Below are positions 15,722 through 23,498 of a stretch of 33,355 nucleotides of DNA, one piece after another. Each line of letters starts with the position of its first letter. The first letter of the stretch is position 1. Below the pieces are notes generated by a model that did not search any database, had not been told where the DNA came from, and saw only the letters and a program-made list of their open reading frames with translations. The stretch is from Thermoflexibacter ruber (GTDB lineage: Bacteria > Bacteroidota > Bacteroidia > Cytophagales > Thermoflexibacteraceae): assembly GCF_900113045.1 (NCBI RefSeq), contig NZ_FONY01000045.1, positions 1-33,355 of the forward strand, written 5' to 3'. A program made the position numbers and the translations under genes.

Positions 15722-16639
15722 TTATGCTTTGGGGTGTGCTTTTTCAAATACACGCTTCAACTTTTCTACTGAATTGTGGGCATAAACCTGTGTAGAGGCG
15801 AGTGTACTGTGTCCAAGCAAATCTTTAATAGCATTCAAGTCTGCTCCATTGTTAAGCAAATGCGTAGCGAAGGTATGCCTAAGTACATGAGGACTTCGCC
15901 TCTCCAGCGTGCTGACTTGGTCGAGCATTTTTTTGACTATTCGCCAAATCATCATCGGATAAGCCTGCTCCCCATCTGCGGTTGTAATAAGATAGTCATC
16001 TGAGGACATCCCTTCAACTATGCCTTTAAGTTGTAAAAATTTTTTTAAAAAGTCAAGTAAAATGTCATGAATTGGAATAATTCTTTCTTTATTTCTTTTG
16101 CCTAAGACTTTGATAGTTGCCTTGTGCAAGTTTATATCGCTGATTTTCAGTCCTAAAAGCTCAGATAAGCGAATACCCGTTCCGTACAATAACTCTATGA
16201 TGAGCTTGTCCCTGATTCCCTCGAAGCCATCCTCGAAAGGAACTTCCTCTAAGAGTTTTTCCATGCGGTCCTCTACGACAAAGAGAGGCAAGTTTTTGCT
16301 TACTTTTAACCTTTTTATTTTACTAACGGGATTTTTTTCTACTAATCCTTTCTTTTCTAAGAAGTTATAAAAAGATTTGAGAGCAGAAAGTTTGCGATTG
16401 ACGGACTTATGATTAAGTTTGGTGCCGTCTTCCTGTGTTTCTACCAAAGAAATTACCCAACAGCGTATGTCTTGTAAGGTAACTTTGTCTAAGGTGATTT
16501 CTTCTAACTTTTGCCCTTCTTCTAAGCAAAGTTTTTCATAAAATCCTTCAAACTGAGCCAAGTCGGTCATGTAGGCGGTGATAGTATGTTTGCTACTACG
16601 TTTTTGGTATTCTAAGTATTCGGCAAAAGCATCGAGCAT
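15722..16639 (-). CDS. xerC: tyrosine recombinase XerC/XerD type
   Basis: The 305-residue protein has an N-terminal SAM-like core-binding domain (about 1-85) and a C-terminal catalytic domain. The catalytic set is visible: Arg157 in GTGIRLSELLGL, His251 and Arg254 in HVLRHTFATHLLN, His277 in LLGHSTLAST and the nucleophile Tyr286 in QVYAH. Length and order match housekeeping Xer recombinases that resolve chromosome dimers at dif. They do not suggest a phage integrase, and no phage genes are present. The gene is followed by hpf on the same strand. Whether it is XerC or XerD cannot be settled here; the xerC label follows the common Bacteroidetes gene order. Confidence 0.9.
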   Translation of the reverse strand: MLDAFAEYLEYQKRSSKHTITAYMTDLAQFEGFYEKLCLEEGQKLEEITLDKVTLQDIRCWVISLVETQEDGTKLNHKSVNRKLSALKSFYNFLEKKGLVEKNPVSKIKRLKVSKNLPLFVVEDRMEKLLEEVPFEDGFEGIRDKLIIELLYGTGIRLSELLGLKISDINLHKATIKVLGKRNKERIIPIHDILLDFLKKFLQLKGIVEGMSSDDYLITTADGEQAYPMMIWRIVKKMLDQVSTLERRSPHVLRHTFATHLLNNGADLNAIKDLLGHSTLASTQVYAHNSVEKLKRVFEKAHPKA

Positions 16640-16703
16640 GATTTGTCTTTTTTATAAGCTAAATTAACACAATTTTTATTTCTTGCTACATAAAAAGTAT
16701 AAC

Positions 16704-16736
16704 TTGATATAAAAAAATAATTTTGTCATATATTTG
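16704..16736 (+). promoter_or_regulatory. promoter of the ABC ATPase gene
   Basis: TTG at 16704-16706 and TATATTTG at 16729-16736 are 22 bases apart, a good Bacteroidetes -33/-7 pair. A second -7-like box, TAATTTTG, lies at 16718-16725 but has no TTG at the proper distance. The start site would be near 16743. Confidence 0.55.
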
Positions 16737-16778
16737 CAGCTAATTAATGAACCAACCAACGTAACCACACAACGCATA

Positions 16779-17477
16779 GTGCTGAGCATTAAGGATTTGA
16801 CATTAGCATACCAATCTGAGCGTCTTATTTTGGAAAATCTACATCTTGAAATAGCAGACGGTCAGGTACATGGTTTAGTAGGTATCAATGGCTCAGGCAA
16901 GACAAGTCTGCTAAAATGTATCAGTGGAGAAATAGATTTTTATAAAGGCAAGATTTTTTGGAAAGGTAAAGCACTGTCATATAAAGAGGTGGCACTTTTA
17001 GAAACAAATAATTATTTTTATCACTATTTGACGGGAAGGGAGTATTTACAAATTTTTCAAGCCTATCAGTCGCAATTCGACATAGCACTTGTCAATGAGA
17101 TTTTTCAACTTCCTTTGCACGAACTCATAGACAATTACTCAACAGGCATGAAGAAAAAATTAGCTTTTATGGCACTACTTAGCTTGGATAGACCTATCAT
17201 TATCTTAGACGAGCCTTTCAACGGAATAGACATTGAAGGAAGTTTTGCTTTTCGCAAAATCATCAATGTATTGAAAGAAAAAGGAAAAACCTTGCTGATT
17301 ACTTCTCATATTTTTGAATCATTGACCAATATTTGCGACCAGATTCATTACTTAGCAGCAAAGAAAATTTATAAGTCTTACACCCAAGCGGAGTTTGGAG
17401 ATTTGTATAAAGACCTTGAAAATTTATTGGAAAAACAAAATGGATACGCTTGGGAAAAAATAAAGAATATCATTTAG
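16779..17477 (+). CDS. ABC transporter ATP-binding protein
   Basis: The protein is about 232 residues from the GTG at 16779. It has Walker A GINGSGKTS, a signature YSTGMKKKLAF in place of LSGGQ, Walker B IIILDEPFNGID and the H-loop ITSH. This variant signature fits the exporter-like ATPases related to ABC-2 systems. The Q-loop region reads LLETNNYFYHYLTGREYL, with no clear Gln. An open frame extends to a TTG at 16734, but that codon overlaps the best promoter, so the later GTG is preferred. No ABC permease lies next to it: xerC is on the other strand and pfkA follows after 78 bases. The membrane partner must be encoded elsewhere. The transported substrate is unknown. Confidence 0.87.
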   Translation: MLSIKDLTLAYQSERLILENLHLEIADGQVHGLVGINGSGKTSLLKCISGEIDFYKGKIFWKGKALSYKEVALLETNNYFYHYLTGREYLQIFQAYQSQFDIALVNEIFQLPLHELIDNYSTGMKKKLAFMALLSLDRPIIILDEPFNGIDIEGSFAFRKIINVLKEKGKTLLITSHIFESLTNICDQIHYLAAKKIYKSYTQAEFGDLYKDLENLLEKQNGYAWEKIKNII

Positions 17478-17555
17478 CAAACAGATAAATTTGCATTTTT
17501 TAAAGTAAACTAACAATTTTACGCTTTAATTTGTAAAGCATAATTCTTAATCAAC

Positions 17556-18527
17556 ATGAAAAACATTGCTGTATTTACCTCAGGAGGAGATGCGCCGGGC
17601 ATGAACGCCTGCATTAGGGCAGTGGTAAGAGCGGGGATTTATTATGGACTTAACGTATATGGCATCGTAAGAGGCTATGCGGGAATGATTAGCGGGGACA
17701 TTAGGAAGTTGGAATCTCATTCTGTAAGCAATATTATCCAAAGGGGAGGAACTATTTTAAAATCAGCACGTTGTGAGGAGTTTAAGACAAAAGAAGGACG
17801 TGCAAAAGCTTACGAACAAATCAGAAAACATGAAATAGATGGTTTAGTAGCGATTGGAGGGAATGGTACCTTCACTGGAGCGCAGATTTTTTATGAAGAA
17901 TACGGTATCCCAACCGTAGGTGCGCCCGGTACGATAGACAATGACCTTTACGGCACTGACTACACCATAGGTTTTGATACGGCGGTAAATACTGCCCTCG
18001 ATGCCATAGACAAAATCCGCGATACAGCAGACTCGCATGACCGCGTATTTTTTATCGAGGTAATGGGGCGCGATTCAGGCTACATTGCTTTGCGCTCTGG
18101 CATAGGCGGCGGGGCAGAGCTGGTCATGATTCCCGAAAGACCCAATAGCATTGAGAGAGTGATAGAAACACTTAGAAGTGGAAAGTTTAACTCTAAAACT
18201 TCCTCTATTGTGATAGTTGCAGAGGGCGAGCAGATAGGAAATGCCAATAGTGTAGCCCACCAAGTCCGTCAAGAACTCAGCGAACTGGACATACGCGTAA
18301 CTACTTTGGGACATATCCAACGTGGTGGTTCTCCCACAGCCCTTGACCGCATTATTGCCAGCAGAATGGGCGTAGCCGCAGTAGAGGGCTTGTTGGAAGG
18401 AAAGAAAAATGTCATGGCAGGCATCATCAACAACGAAATCATTTATACGCCTTTTATAGATACCATCACCAAGAAAAAACCGCTTTTGCAAGACTTACTC
18501 AGAATGTTACCTATATTAAGGATATGA
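17556..18527 (+). CDS. pfkA: 6-phosphofructokinase
   Basis: The 323-residue enzyme phosphorylates fructose 6-phosphate to fructose 1,6-bisphosphate. It begins with FTSGGDAPGMNACIRAVVRAG, has the catalytic TIDNDLYGTD (Asp128) and MGRDSGYIAL, and ends with the HIQRGGSPTALDR block. Length and layout are those of the bacterial ATP-PFK family. The nucleotide loop reads GGNGTFTGA, with Asn103 in place of the usual Asp of GGDGS/T. That position helps hold Mg-ATP in the ATP type, and PPi-linked enzymes have GGDDT, so phosphate-donor choice is worth testing. Its stop overlaps the next gene's ATG (ATGA), which suggests translational coupling with the esterase gene. Confidence 0.95.
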   Translation: MKNIAVFTSGGDAPGMNACIRAVVRAGIYYGLNVYGIVRGYAGMISGDIRKLESHSVSNIIQRGGTILKSARCEEFKTKEGRAKAYEQIRKHEIDGLVAIGGNGTFTGAQIFYEEYGIPTVGAPGTIDNDLYGTDYTIGFDTAVNTALDAIDKIRDTADSHDRVFFIEVMGRDSGYIALRSGIGGGAELVMIPERPNSIERVIETLRSGKFNSKTSSIVIVAEGEQIGNANSVAHQVRQELSELDIRVTTLGHIQRGGSPTALDRIIASRMGVAAVEGLLEGKKNVMAGIINNEIIYTPFIDTITKKKPLLQDLLRMLPILRI

Positions 18528-19210
18528 AAAAATTAGCTTGTTCTTTTTTTATTCTAATCTTTTTTATTTTCATGATAGCTTGTACCAATGAAAATAAAAC
18601 TACGAAGGAAGATATAGCAAATTCTCCAAAAGAAAGTGTAGAAGATACCTCTACAAAAGAAGTAAAAAATATTCTTTTCTTTGGGAATAGCCTTACCGCA
18701 GGCTATGGCTTGGAACTTTCTCAAGCTTTTCCTGCTTTGATTCAAGCAAAAATAGACTCTTTAAATTTGCCTTACAAAGTCATCAATGCAGGACTAAGTG
18801 GGGAAACTACAGAAAGCGGGAATACACGCATAGATTGGATGCTCAATCAAAAAATTGATGTGTTGGTATTAGAATTAGGAGGTAATGACGGCTTGAGGGG
18901 CATAAGTCCTGAATTGACTAAGAAAAACCTACAATCTATCATAGAAAAGACTAAAAATAAGTATCCTGACGTAAAAATAGTATTAGCGGGCATGGAAGCT
19001 CCGCCTAATATGGGCGAAAAATTCACTTCTGATTTTAGGAAATTATACAAAGAATTAGCAGAAGCCAATCAAATTGCTTTCATTCCCTTCCTTTTGGAAG
19101 GAGTAGGCGGCGACCCCAAGCTAAACCTGCCTGATGGCATTCACCCTACCCCCGAGGGTCATAAAATTGTAGCTGAAACAGTTTGGAAAGTATTGAAGGA
19201 GGTACTATAA
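18524..19210 (+). CDS. SGNH/GDSL-family esterase, lipoprotein (arylesterase/TesA-like)
   Basis: The 228-residue protein has a lipoprotein signal with Cys20 (FMIACTNEN), a short linker and a full SGNH hydrolase domain. Block I is FFGNSLTAGYG with the nucleophile Ser56. Block III is LELGGNDGLRG, carrying the oxyanion Asn. Block V is DGIHPTPEGH with Asp204 and His207. This variant, with GNSL in place of GDSL, is usual for the TesA/arylesterase subgroup, which hydrolyses aryl or acyl esters and lysophospholipids. It would act outside the inner membrane. The gene overlaps pfkA by 4 bases, so it is probably co-translated with it. Its tail overlaps the convergent SUMF1-type gene by 6 bases, with no terminator between. 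Confidence 0.92.
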   Translation: MKKLACSFFILIFFIFMIACTNENKTTKEDIANSPKESVEDTSTKEVKNILFFGNSLTAGYGLELSQAFPALIQAKIDSLNLPYKVINAGLSGETTESGNTRIDWMLNQKIDVLVLELGGNDGLRGISPELTKKNLQSIIEKTKNKYPDVKIVLAGMEAPPNMGEKFTSDFRKLYKELAEANQIAFIPFLLEGVGGDPKLNLPDGIHPTPEGHKIVAETVWKVLKEVL

Positions 19211-19978
19211 AGCATTAAAAATACCAACCAAGCGAAAACCAATAATATTGAGGCGAAGTCCTGCCGAGTAGGTATCGCGATTGGTAAGCATACAACATCT
19301 GATTCCGTCTCGCCAGCTACCTCCCCGATTGATGCGATTAGTATTGGATTCCAAGTGCGTATTTTCTTTTAAGCATCTTTCTAAGGCTATGATTTGTCCG
19401 TTGATGCAAACAGGATTAAGCATTTCTGAGGGCATTTTGGAGAAAGCCTCGCTATCAAAATCATCTTCACACCATTCCCAGACATTGCCACAGAGGTCAT
19501 GTATGCCCAAATTAGTAGGCTTTTTTAGACCTATTTCTTGGCTTTGGTTGCGACTATTCTCATCGTACCACCCCACTGCAATCAAGTCATCGCCTCCTGC
19601 ATAAGCATAGTTACTCGTTCCTCTATCGCTGGCGGCATATTCCCACTCTGCTTCTGTAGGTAGGCGAAAGAATACTCCTACCGCCTTCACCTCTTGCCGT
19701 ACATTGAGCTTGCTAAGAAAATGCTTGCAATCATACCAACTTACCTGCTCAACAGGCTTGCGATAATGCTTAAAATAAGAAGGGTTTTCTCCCATCACCT
19801 CTTCGTAAAGTGCTTGGTGTACGGGATATTTCCCTATCCAAAAATCAGAAAGTCTGATACGAGGATTGTGTTTATCTCTGCCCATTTGATAAGAGCCTCC
19901 TTGAACTTTTATCATCTCGAGGGTAGCTTTGCCTATTTTTATTTCTACTACGTTAGGGTTTGTATGTTGGCTAATCAT
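19205..19978 (-). CDS. SUMF1 (formylglycine-generating-enzyme-like) domain protein
   Basis: The 257-residue protein is one SUMF1 domain. It has GGSYQMGRD, the substrate-cleft strand IGKYPVHQALYEEVMG, VSWYDCKHF, RLPTEAEWEYAA, the LCGNVWEWCEDD block and a final GGSWRDGIRCC followed by IGFRLV. True formylglycine-generating enzymes have two active-site cysteines spaced about five residues apart after GGS. Here the only two are adjacent (CC near 225), so sulfatase activation is unlikely. Related domains act in ergothioneine-type chemistry or as binding modules. An unusual insert around FSKMPSEMLNPVCINGQI precedes the final block. No signal peptide is seen. The gene is convergent with the esterase, and no sulfatase gene is nearby. 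Confidence 0.88.
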   Translation of the reverse strand: MISQHTNPNVVEIKIGKATLEMIKVQGGSYQMGRDKHNPRIRLSDFWIGKYPVHQALYEEVMGENPSYFKHYRKPVEQVSWYDCKHFLSKLNVRQEVKAVGVFFRLPTEAEWEYAASDRGTSNYAYAGGDDLIAVGWYDENSRNQSQEIGLKKPTNLGIHDLCGNVWEWCEDDFDSEAFSKMPSEMLNPVCINGQIIALERCLKENTHLESNTNRINRGGSWRDGIRCCMLTNRDTYSAGLRLNIIGFRLVGIFNAL

Positions 19979-20200
19979 GGGAGAAGGTATATGAAATAGT
20001 CTTAGAGATAAAATTTTAAATGCTTATATCTTTTTACCTTAATTTTCCTGTAAATTTAGGCAATTTCAAAATATATTCTATATTTAAATAATTTGTTCAA
20101 AAGCAATTTTACTCTCATTAAATATTGTTTCTAACATAATAAGTTATTGTTTATCAAATATTTGGGAGTATAAAGTCTTATTATTTAACCAAAGGCATCT

Positions 20201-21154
20201 ATGAAAATACTTTGTATAGGAGAAGCGTTGATAGATATGATTTGCATTGATAAAGGGAAACCTTTGTCAGAAGGAGAAAATTTTTTGAAAAAAACAGGAG
20301 GCGCACCCACCAATGTAGCCGCTGCAGTAGCCGCTCTGGGGGGGCAGGTAGCATTAGCGGCGAAAGTGGGGAATGACCCTTTTGGCAAGCAGTTGATTGA
20401 TACCATGCAAAATTTTGGGGTGGATACTCGTCTAATGTTCCAAGATAAAAACGTTTTTACTACTCTTGCTTTTGTTTCTTTGATGGAAAATGGGGAAAGA
20501 GATTTTGTTTTTAGTCGGGGAGCCGATGCCAATTTAAGTATAGAAGAAATTGAGCGGGTTGATTTGAATGAATTTGGCATTGTTCACTTTGGCTCGGCTA
20601 CTTGCTTTTTAGAAGGAGACTTGCGAGAGGCTTATCAATACCTCCTGAACAAGGCATTAACAAACAATCTATTTATTAGTTTTGACCCTAACTATCGCCA
20701 TCTTTTATTCAAAGATAAAATTCAAGATTTTATTGACCAATCTTGGTATTTTTTGGAGCATTGTCATTTTTTCAAATTGAGTGATGAGGAGGCAATGCTT
20801 CTGACCAAGAAAAATTCTTTGCAAGAGGCAGCAAGGCATTTTTTAGAAAAGACAAAGGCTATTTTTGCGATTACCTTAGGCAAGGAAGGCACGCTACTTG
20901 GCTATCAAGACCAACTTTACACCATACCAAGTATTCCTATTAATCCTGTGGATACTACCGGAGCGGGAGATGCTTTTGTAGGTGCGGTGCTTTACCAACT
21001 CAGCCGTTATTCACGCATGCAGACTCAATCTTTGTCTTTTGCAGAATGGCAAAGCATCATCACCAATGCAAATCGTGCAGGGGCGCACACATGCGAGTAC
21101 ATGGGGGCAATGGAGGCTTTTAAGCATCTAAGTAGTGGAATTTTTTTACAATAG
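20201..21154 (+). CDS. PfkB-family carbohydrate kinase, probably fructokinase
   Basis: The 317-residue protein is a complete ribokinase/PfkB-fold enzyme. It begins with ILCIGEALIDMI, has the GGAPTNVAAAVAALGG substrate block and a lid region. It ends with the family signature VDTTGAGDAFVGAVL, where Asp257 is the catalytic base. GGAPTNVA and the overall length favour fructokinase over ribokinase or adenosine kinase. It would phosphorylate a free sugar with ATP in the cytoplasm. The gene stands alone on the plus strand, with a 222-base AT-rich gap before it. It is convergent with the J-domain gene, with only 17 bases between stops. No sugar transporter or glycosidase gene is next to it, so the exact sugar stays open. 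Confidence 0.9.
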   Translation: MKILCIGEALIDMICIDKGKPLSEGENFLKKTGGAPTNVAAAVAALGGQVALAAKVGNDPFGKQLIDTMQNFGVDTRLMFQDKNVFTTLAFVSLMENGERDFVFSRGADANLSIEEIERVDLNEFGIVHFGSATCFLEGDLREAYQYLLNKALTNNLFISFDPNYRHLLFKDKIQDFIDQSWYFLEHCHFFKLSDEEAMLLTKKNSLQEAARHFLEKTKAIFAITLGKEGTLLGYQDQLYTIPSIPINPVDTTGAGDAFVGAVLYQLSRYSRMQTQSLSFAEWQSIITNANRAGAHTCEYMGAMEAFKHLSSGIFLQ

Positions 21155-21171
21155 AAAAACAACAGGCAAAC

Positions 21172-22374
21172 CTAAAAATTTACAAAGCCTCCAAAAGGAA
21201 ATTCTTTTTCCCTTTGCTTGTATTCTTGGCGAAGTTCTTTTAAAAACTCTTTTAAAATTTTGTAATCAGTATGTGCATTGATAGAGTCTTGTAAACTATC
21301 TATGATGTGTTGGAGTTCGGTTTTTTCCTGTTTGAAAATTCTATCTGTAGCTTGTGGAGTAGGTCTGCAATACTTTTCATAAATCATACCCGTAGGACTT
21401 CCCCAACCAATGATACTAAACCTTTCATTTTCCAATTCACGGATTTGCTCTTGCAAAAGTTGGTTGTAGCGTTTGAGTTGGTCTTCCATGAGGCTCTCGA
21501 TATGCTCGTGCTGAATCTGATACTCTAATTGCAAACGCAAAAGTTCAAACAAGTCGTTGGCTTCGTAGGCGGCAGTTACGCGCTTCATCATCTCCGTTTT
21601 TCGGTGGCGTTCTGCTTCATCTTGCTCTAAATCAGGGTGCAGTTCTTTTGCCAAGCTGGTATAGATAGTGCGAATATCTTTGCTGAGTAGCTTTTTCTCT
21701 TCGGCTTGTTGTTGTTCTTTTTCTATTTGTTTTTTGGTTTTCTTTCTATTGCCTTGCCTATTCCCCCAAGCATCTTGTTGCCCTTCTTCCATCTCTTGTT
21801 GCTTTTTCTGGAAATACGCTTGTGGATTTTTTCGCATCTCGTCCAAGTCTATGTCTATGCCAAACATAGTACGTATGATTTCTTTGGCGGTATCATCTAT
21901 GATTTCTTTTTCCTCCTGAGTGAACATAAGCGTTTCGTACTTTTCTTTGAGTTGCTCTACCTGCTCGTCTTCAGTTATCTTTTCCTCATCTACAAATTCA
22001 GGCTTTGCCAAGATGTGTTCACAAAGTTCAAGAATGTGTTGTATCAATGTTTCACTATCTCTTTTTTTGAAAAAACCTGATTCATAGGCTTTATCGAGAA
22101 TCAGCACATATTTTTTTTGTTTTTCTTTTATTTTTTCCCTCAGAGGGAAAATATCGCTGACTACTCTCAGACGTATATTTGCTATCTGCTCTTTGATGCT
22201 TGTAATTTCTTTTTTTAAACTCTCTATGCGTTTGATTTTCTTATTGAAGTCAGCTTCGTGTTTGCTGAGTATTTTTTCTTTGCTTTTCCCAATAACAGGT
22301 ACAGAAGACTGATTTACATCTACATTATTTTCTAATTGCGAGGGAGTAGTAGAAGTAGCTTTCTTTCTTGGCAT
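21172..22374 (-). CDS. J-domain coiled-coil protein, uncharacterised
   Basis: The 400-residue protein is strongly charged and largely helical. Long coiled-coil segments occur at about 35-80, 195-230 and 285-320. Near residues 232-280 it has a J-domain pattern: a helix IRTIYTSLAKELHPDL with the HPD motif at 246-248, followed by a helix EMMKRVTAAYEANDL. HPD is the site that stimulates Hsp70 (DnaK) ATPase. The glycine/phenylalanine and zinc-finger parts of DnaJ are absent, so it would be a class C J-protein. The coiled coils may select a client or a location. The N-terminus is Lys/Ser/Thr-rich with no signal peptide. The J-domain is well supported, but I know of no named role for this architecture. 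Confidence 0.8.
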   Translation of the reverse strand: MPRKKATSTTPSQLENNVDVNQSSVPVIGKSKEKILSKHEADFNKKIKRIESLKKEITSIKEQIANIRLRVVSDIFPLREKIKEKQKKYVLILDKAYESGFFKKRDSETLIQHILELCEHILAKPEFVDEEKITEDEQVEQLKEKYETLMFTQEEKEIIDDTAKEIIRTMFGIDIDLDEMRKNPQAYFQKKQQEMEEGQQDAWGNRQGNRKKTKKQIEKEQQQAEEKKLLSKDIRTIYTSLAKELHPDLEQDEAERHRKTEMMKRVTAAYEANDLFELLRLQLEYQIQHEHIESLMEDQLKRYNQLLQEQIRELENERFSIIGWGSPTGMIYEKYCRPTPQATDRIFKQEKTELQHIIDSLQDSINAHTDYKILKEFLKELRQEYKQREKEFPFGGFVNF

Positions 22375-22398
22375 ATTGATTTTTTATGTTTGATGCGG

Positions 22399-22406
22399 CA
22401 AATTTA
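22399..22406 (-). promoter_or_regulatory. candidate -7 box of the J-domain gene
   Basis: The minus strand reads TAAATTTG, an exact TAnnTTTG match, 25-32 bases before the start codon at 22374. No TTG occurs at the normal -33 position. Confidence 0.4.
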
Positions 22407-22489
22407 AGGCTATTTTTGAGAAAAAATAAAAAGGAGGTTTATTATTCAGAAATTTGCTGTTAATATTGCAGGGGGAATAAACAACACGA

Positions 22490-23464
22490 ATGAGTAATAC
22501 CTTAGAAAAAATCCAAGCACCTATTGCCAAAGAAATGACAGAGTTCGAGAAAAAATTTCGCGATTCTGTCAAAACTAATATTTGGATTTTGGACAATGTC
22601 ATGAATTACATCATCAAGGGCAAAGGCAAGCAAATGCGTCCTATGTTTGTTTTTTTGACTGCGGGAATATGTGGGCAGATTACAGAAGCTACTTATAGGG
22701 GGGCAGCCCTTATAGAACTCTTGCACACAGCCACTTTGGTACACGACGACGTAGTAGATGACGCTCATTATCGTAGGGGTTTTTTCTCTATCAATGCTTT
22801 GTGGAAAAATAAGGTAGCCGTTCTGGTGGGGGATTACTTGCTTGCGAAAGGCTTATTACTTTCTATTGATAATCAAGATTTTGGATTATTAAAAATTGTT
22901 TCTAACGCGGTGAGAGAAATGAGCGAAGGCGAGCTATTGCAAATGGAAAAAGCACGCTCTTTGGACATTACAGAAGCAGTTTATTTTGACATTATTCGCC
23001 AAAAAACAGCTACGTTGATAGCTTCTTGCTGTGGAGTAGGAGCGAGTTCATCTGGCGCAAGCGAGGGGGTAGTCCAAAAAATGCTTCAATTTGGGGAAAA
23101 AATTGGCATTGCTTTCCAAATCAAAGATGACCTTTTTGACTATGGTACAGCAGAAATAGGCAAGCCGGTAGGGATAGACATCAAAGAAAAAAAAATGACC
23201 TTGCCCCTGATTTATGCTCTGAATAAAGCAGATAAAAACGATAAAAGGCGCATTATCAACCTGATAAAAAATGAGAGTGAAAAGCCCAAGAAAGTAGTGG
23301 AGGTTATTGACTTTGTTAAGCAATCAGGAGGGATTGAATACACGCAGCAAGTCATGCAGGGCTATTACCAAGAGGCAGAGCAAATCTTGGCAGGCTTTCC
23401 TGACTCTATTTATAAAACCTCTTTACAGGACTTGGTTAAGTTTACGATAGAGAGGAGTAGGTAA
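22490..23464 (+). CDS. long-chain polyprenyl diphosphate synthase
   Basis: The 324-residue trans-prenyltransferase joins isopentenyl diphosphate units to an allylic primer. It has the first Asp-rich motif VHDDVVDDAHYRRG (Asp86, Asp87, Asp90), the second Asp-rich motif IKDDLFDYG (Asp213, Asp214, Asp217), and the GKGKQMRPMF substrate block. The fifth residue before the first motif is Ala81. A small residue there allows long products, such as octaprenyl or heptaprenyl diphosphate, and argues against farnesyl diphosphate synthase. The product is probably the menaquinone side chain. The gene is monocistronic, divergent from the J-domain gene, and convergent with the histidine kinase gene after 34 bases. 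Confidence 0.93.
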   Translation: MSNTLEKIQAPIAKEMTEFEKKFRDSVKTNIWILDNVMNYIIKGKGKQMRPMFVFLTAGICGQITEATYRGAALIELLHTATLVHDDVVDDAHYRRGFFSINALWKNKVAVLVGDYLLAKGLLLSIDNQDFGLLKIVSNAVREMSEGELLQMEKARSLDITEAVYFDIIRQKTATLIASCCGVGASSSGASEGVVQKMLQFGEKIGIAFQIKDDLFDYGTAEIGKPVGIDIKEKKMTLPLIYALNKADKNDKRRIINLIKNESEKPKKVVEVIDFVKQSGGIEYTQQVMQGYYQEAEQILAGFPDSIYKTSLQDLVKFTIERSR

Positions 23465-23498
23465 GGACTATTGGTTTTGCAAAATACTCAAACTTTCG

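Noticed and set aside
15722-16639. Phage or island integrase
   Set aside because: The recombinase has Xer length and neighbour (hpf), and no phage, tRNA-att or cargo genes are present.
19205-19978. Sulfatase-maturing formylglycine-generating enzyme
   Set aside because: The spaced active-site cysteine pair is missing and no sulfatase gene is nearby.
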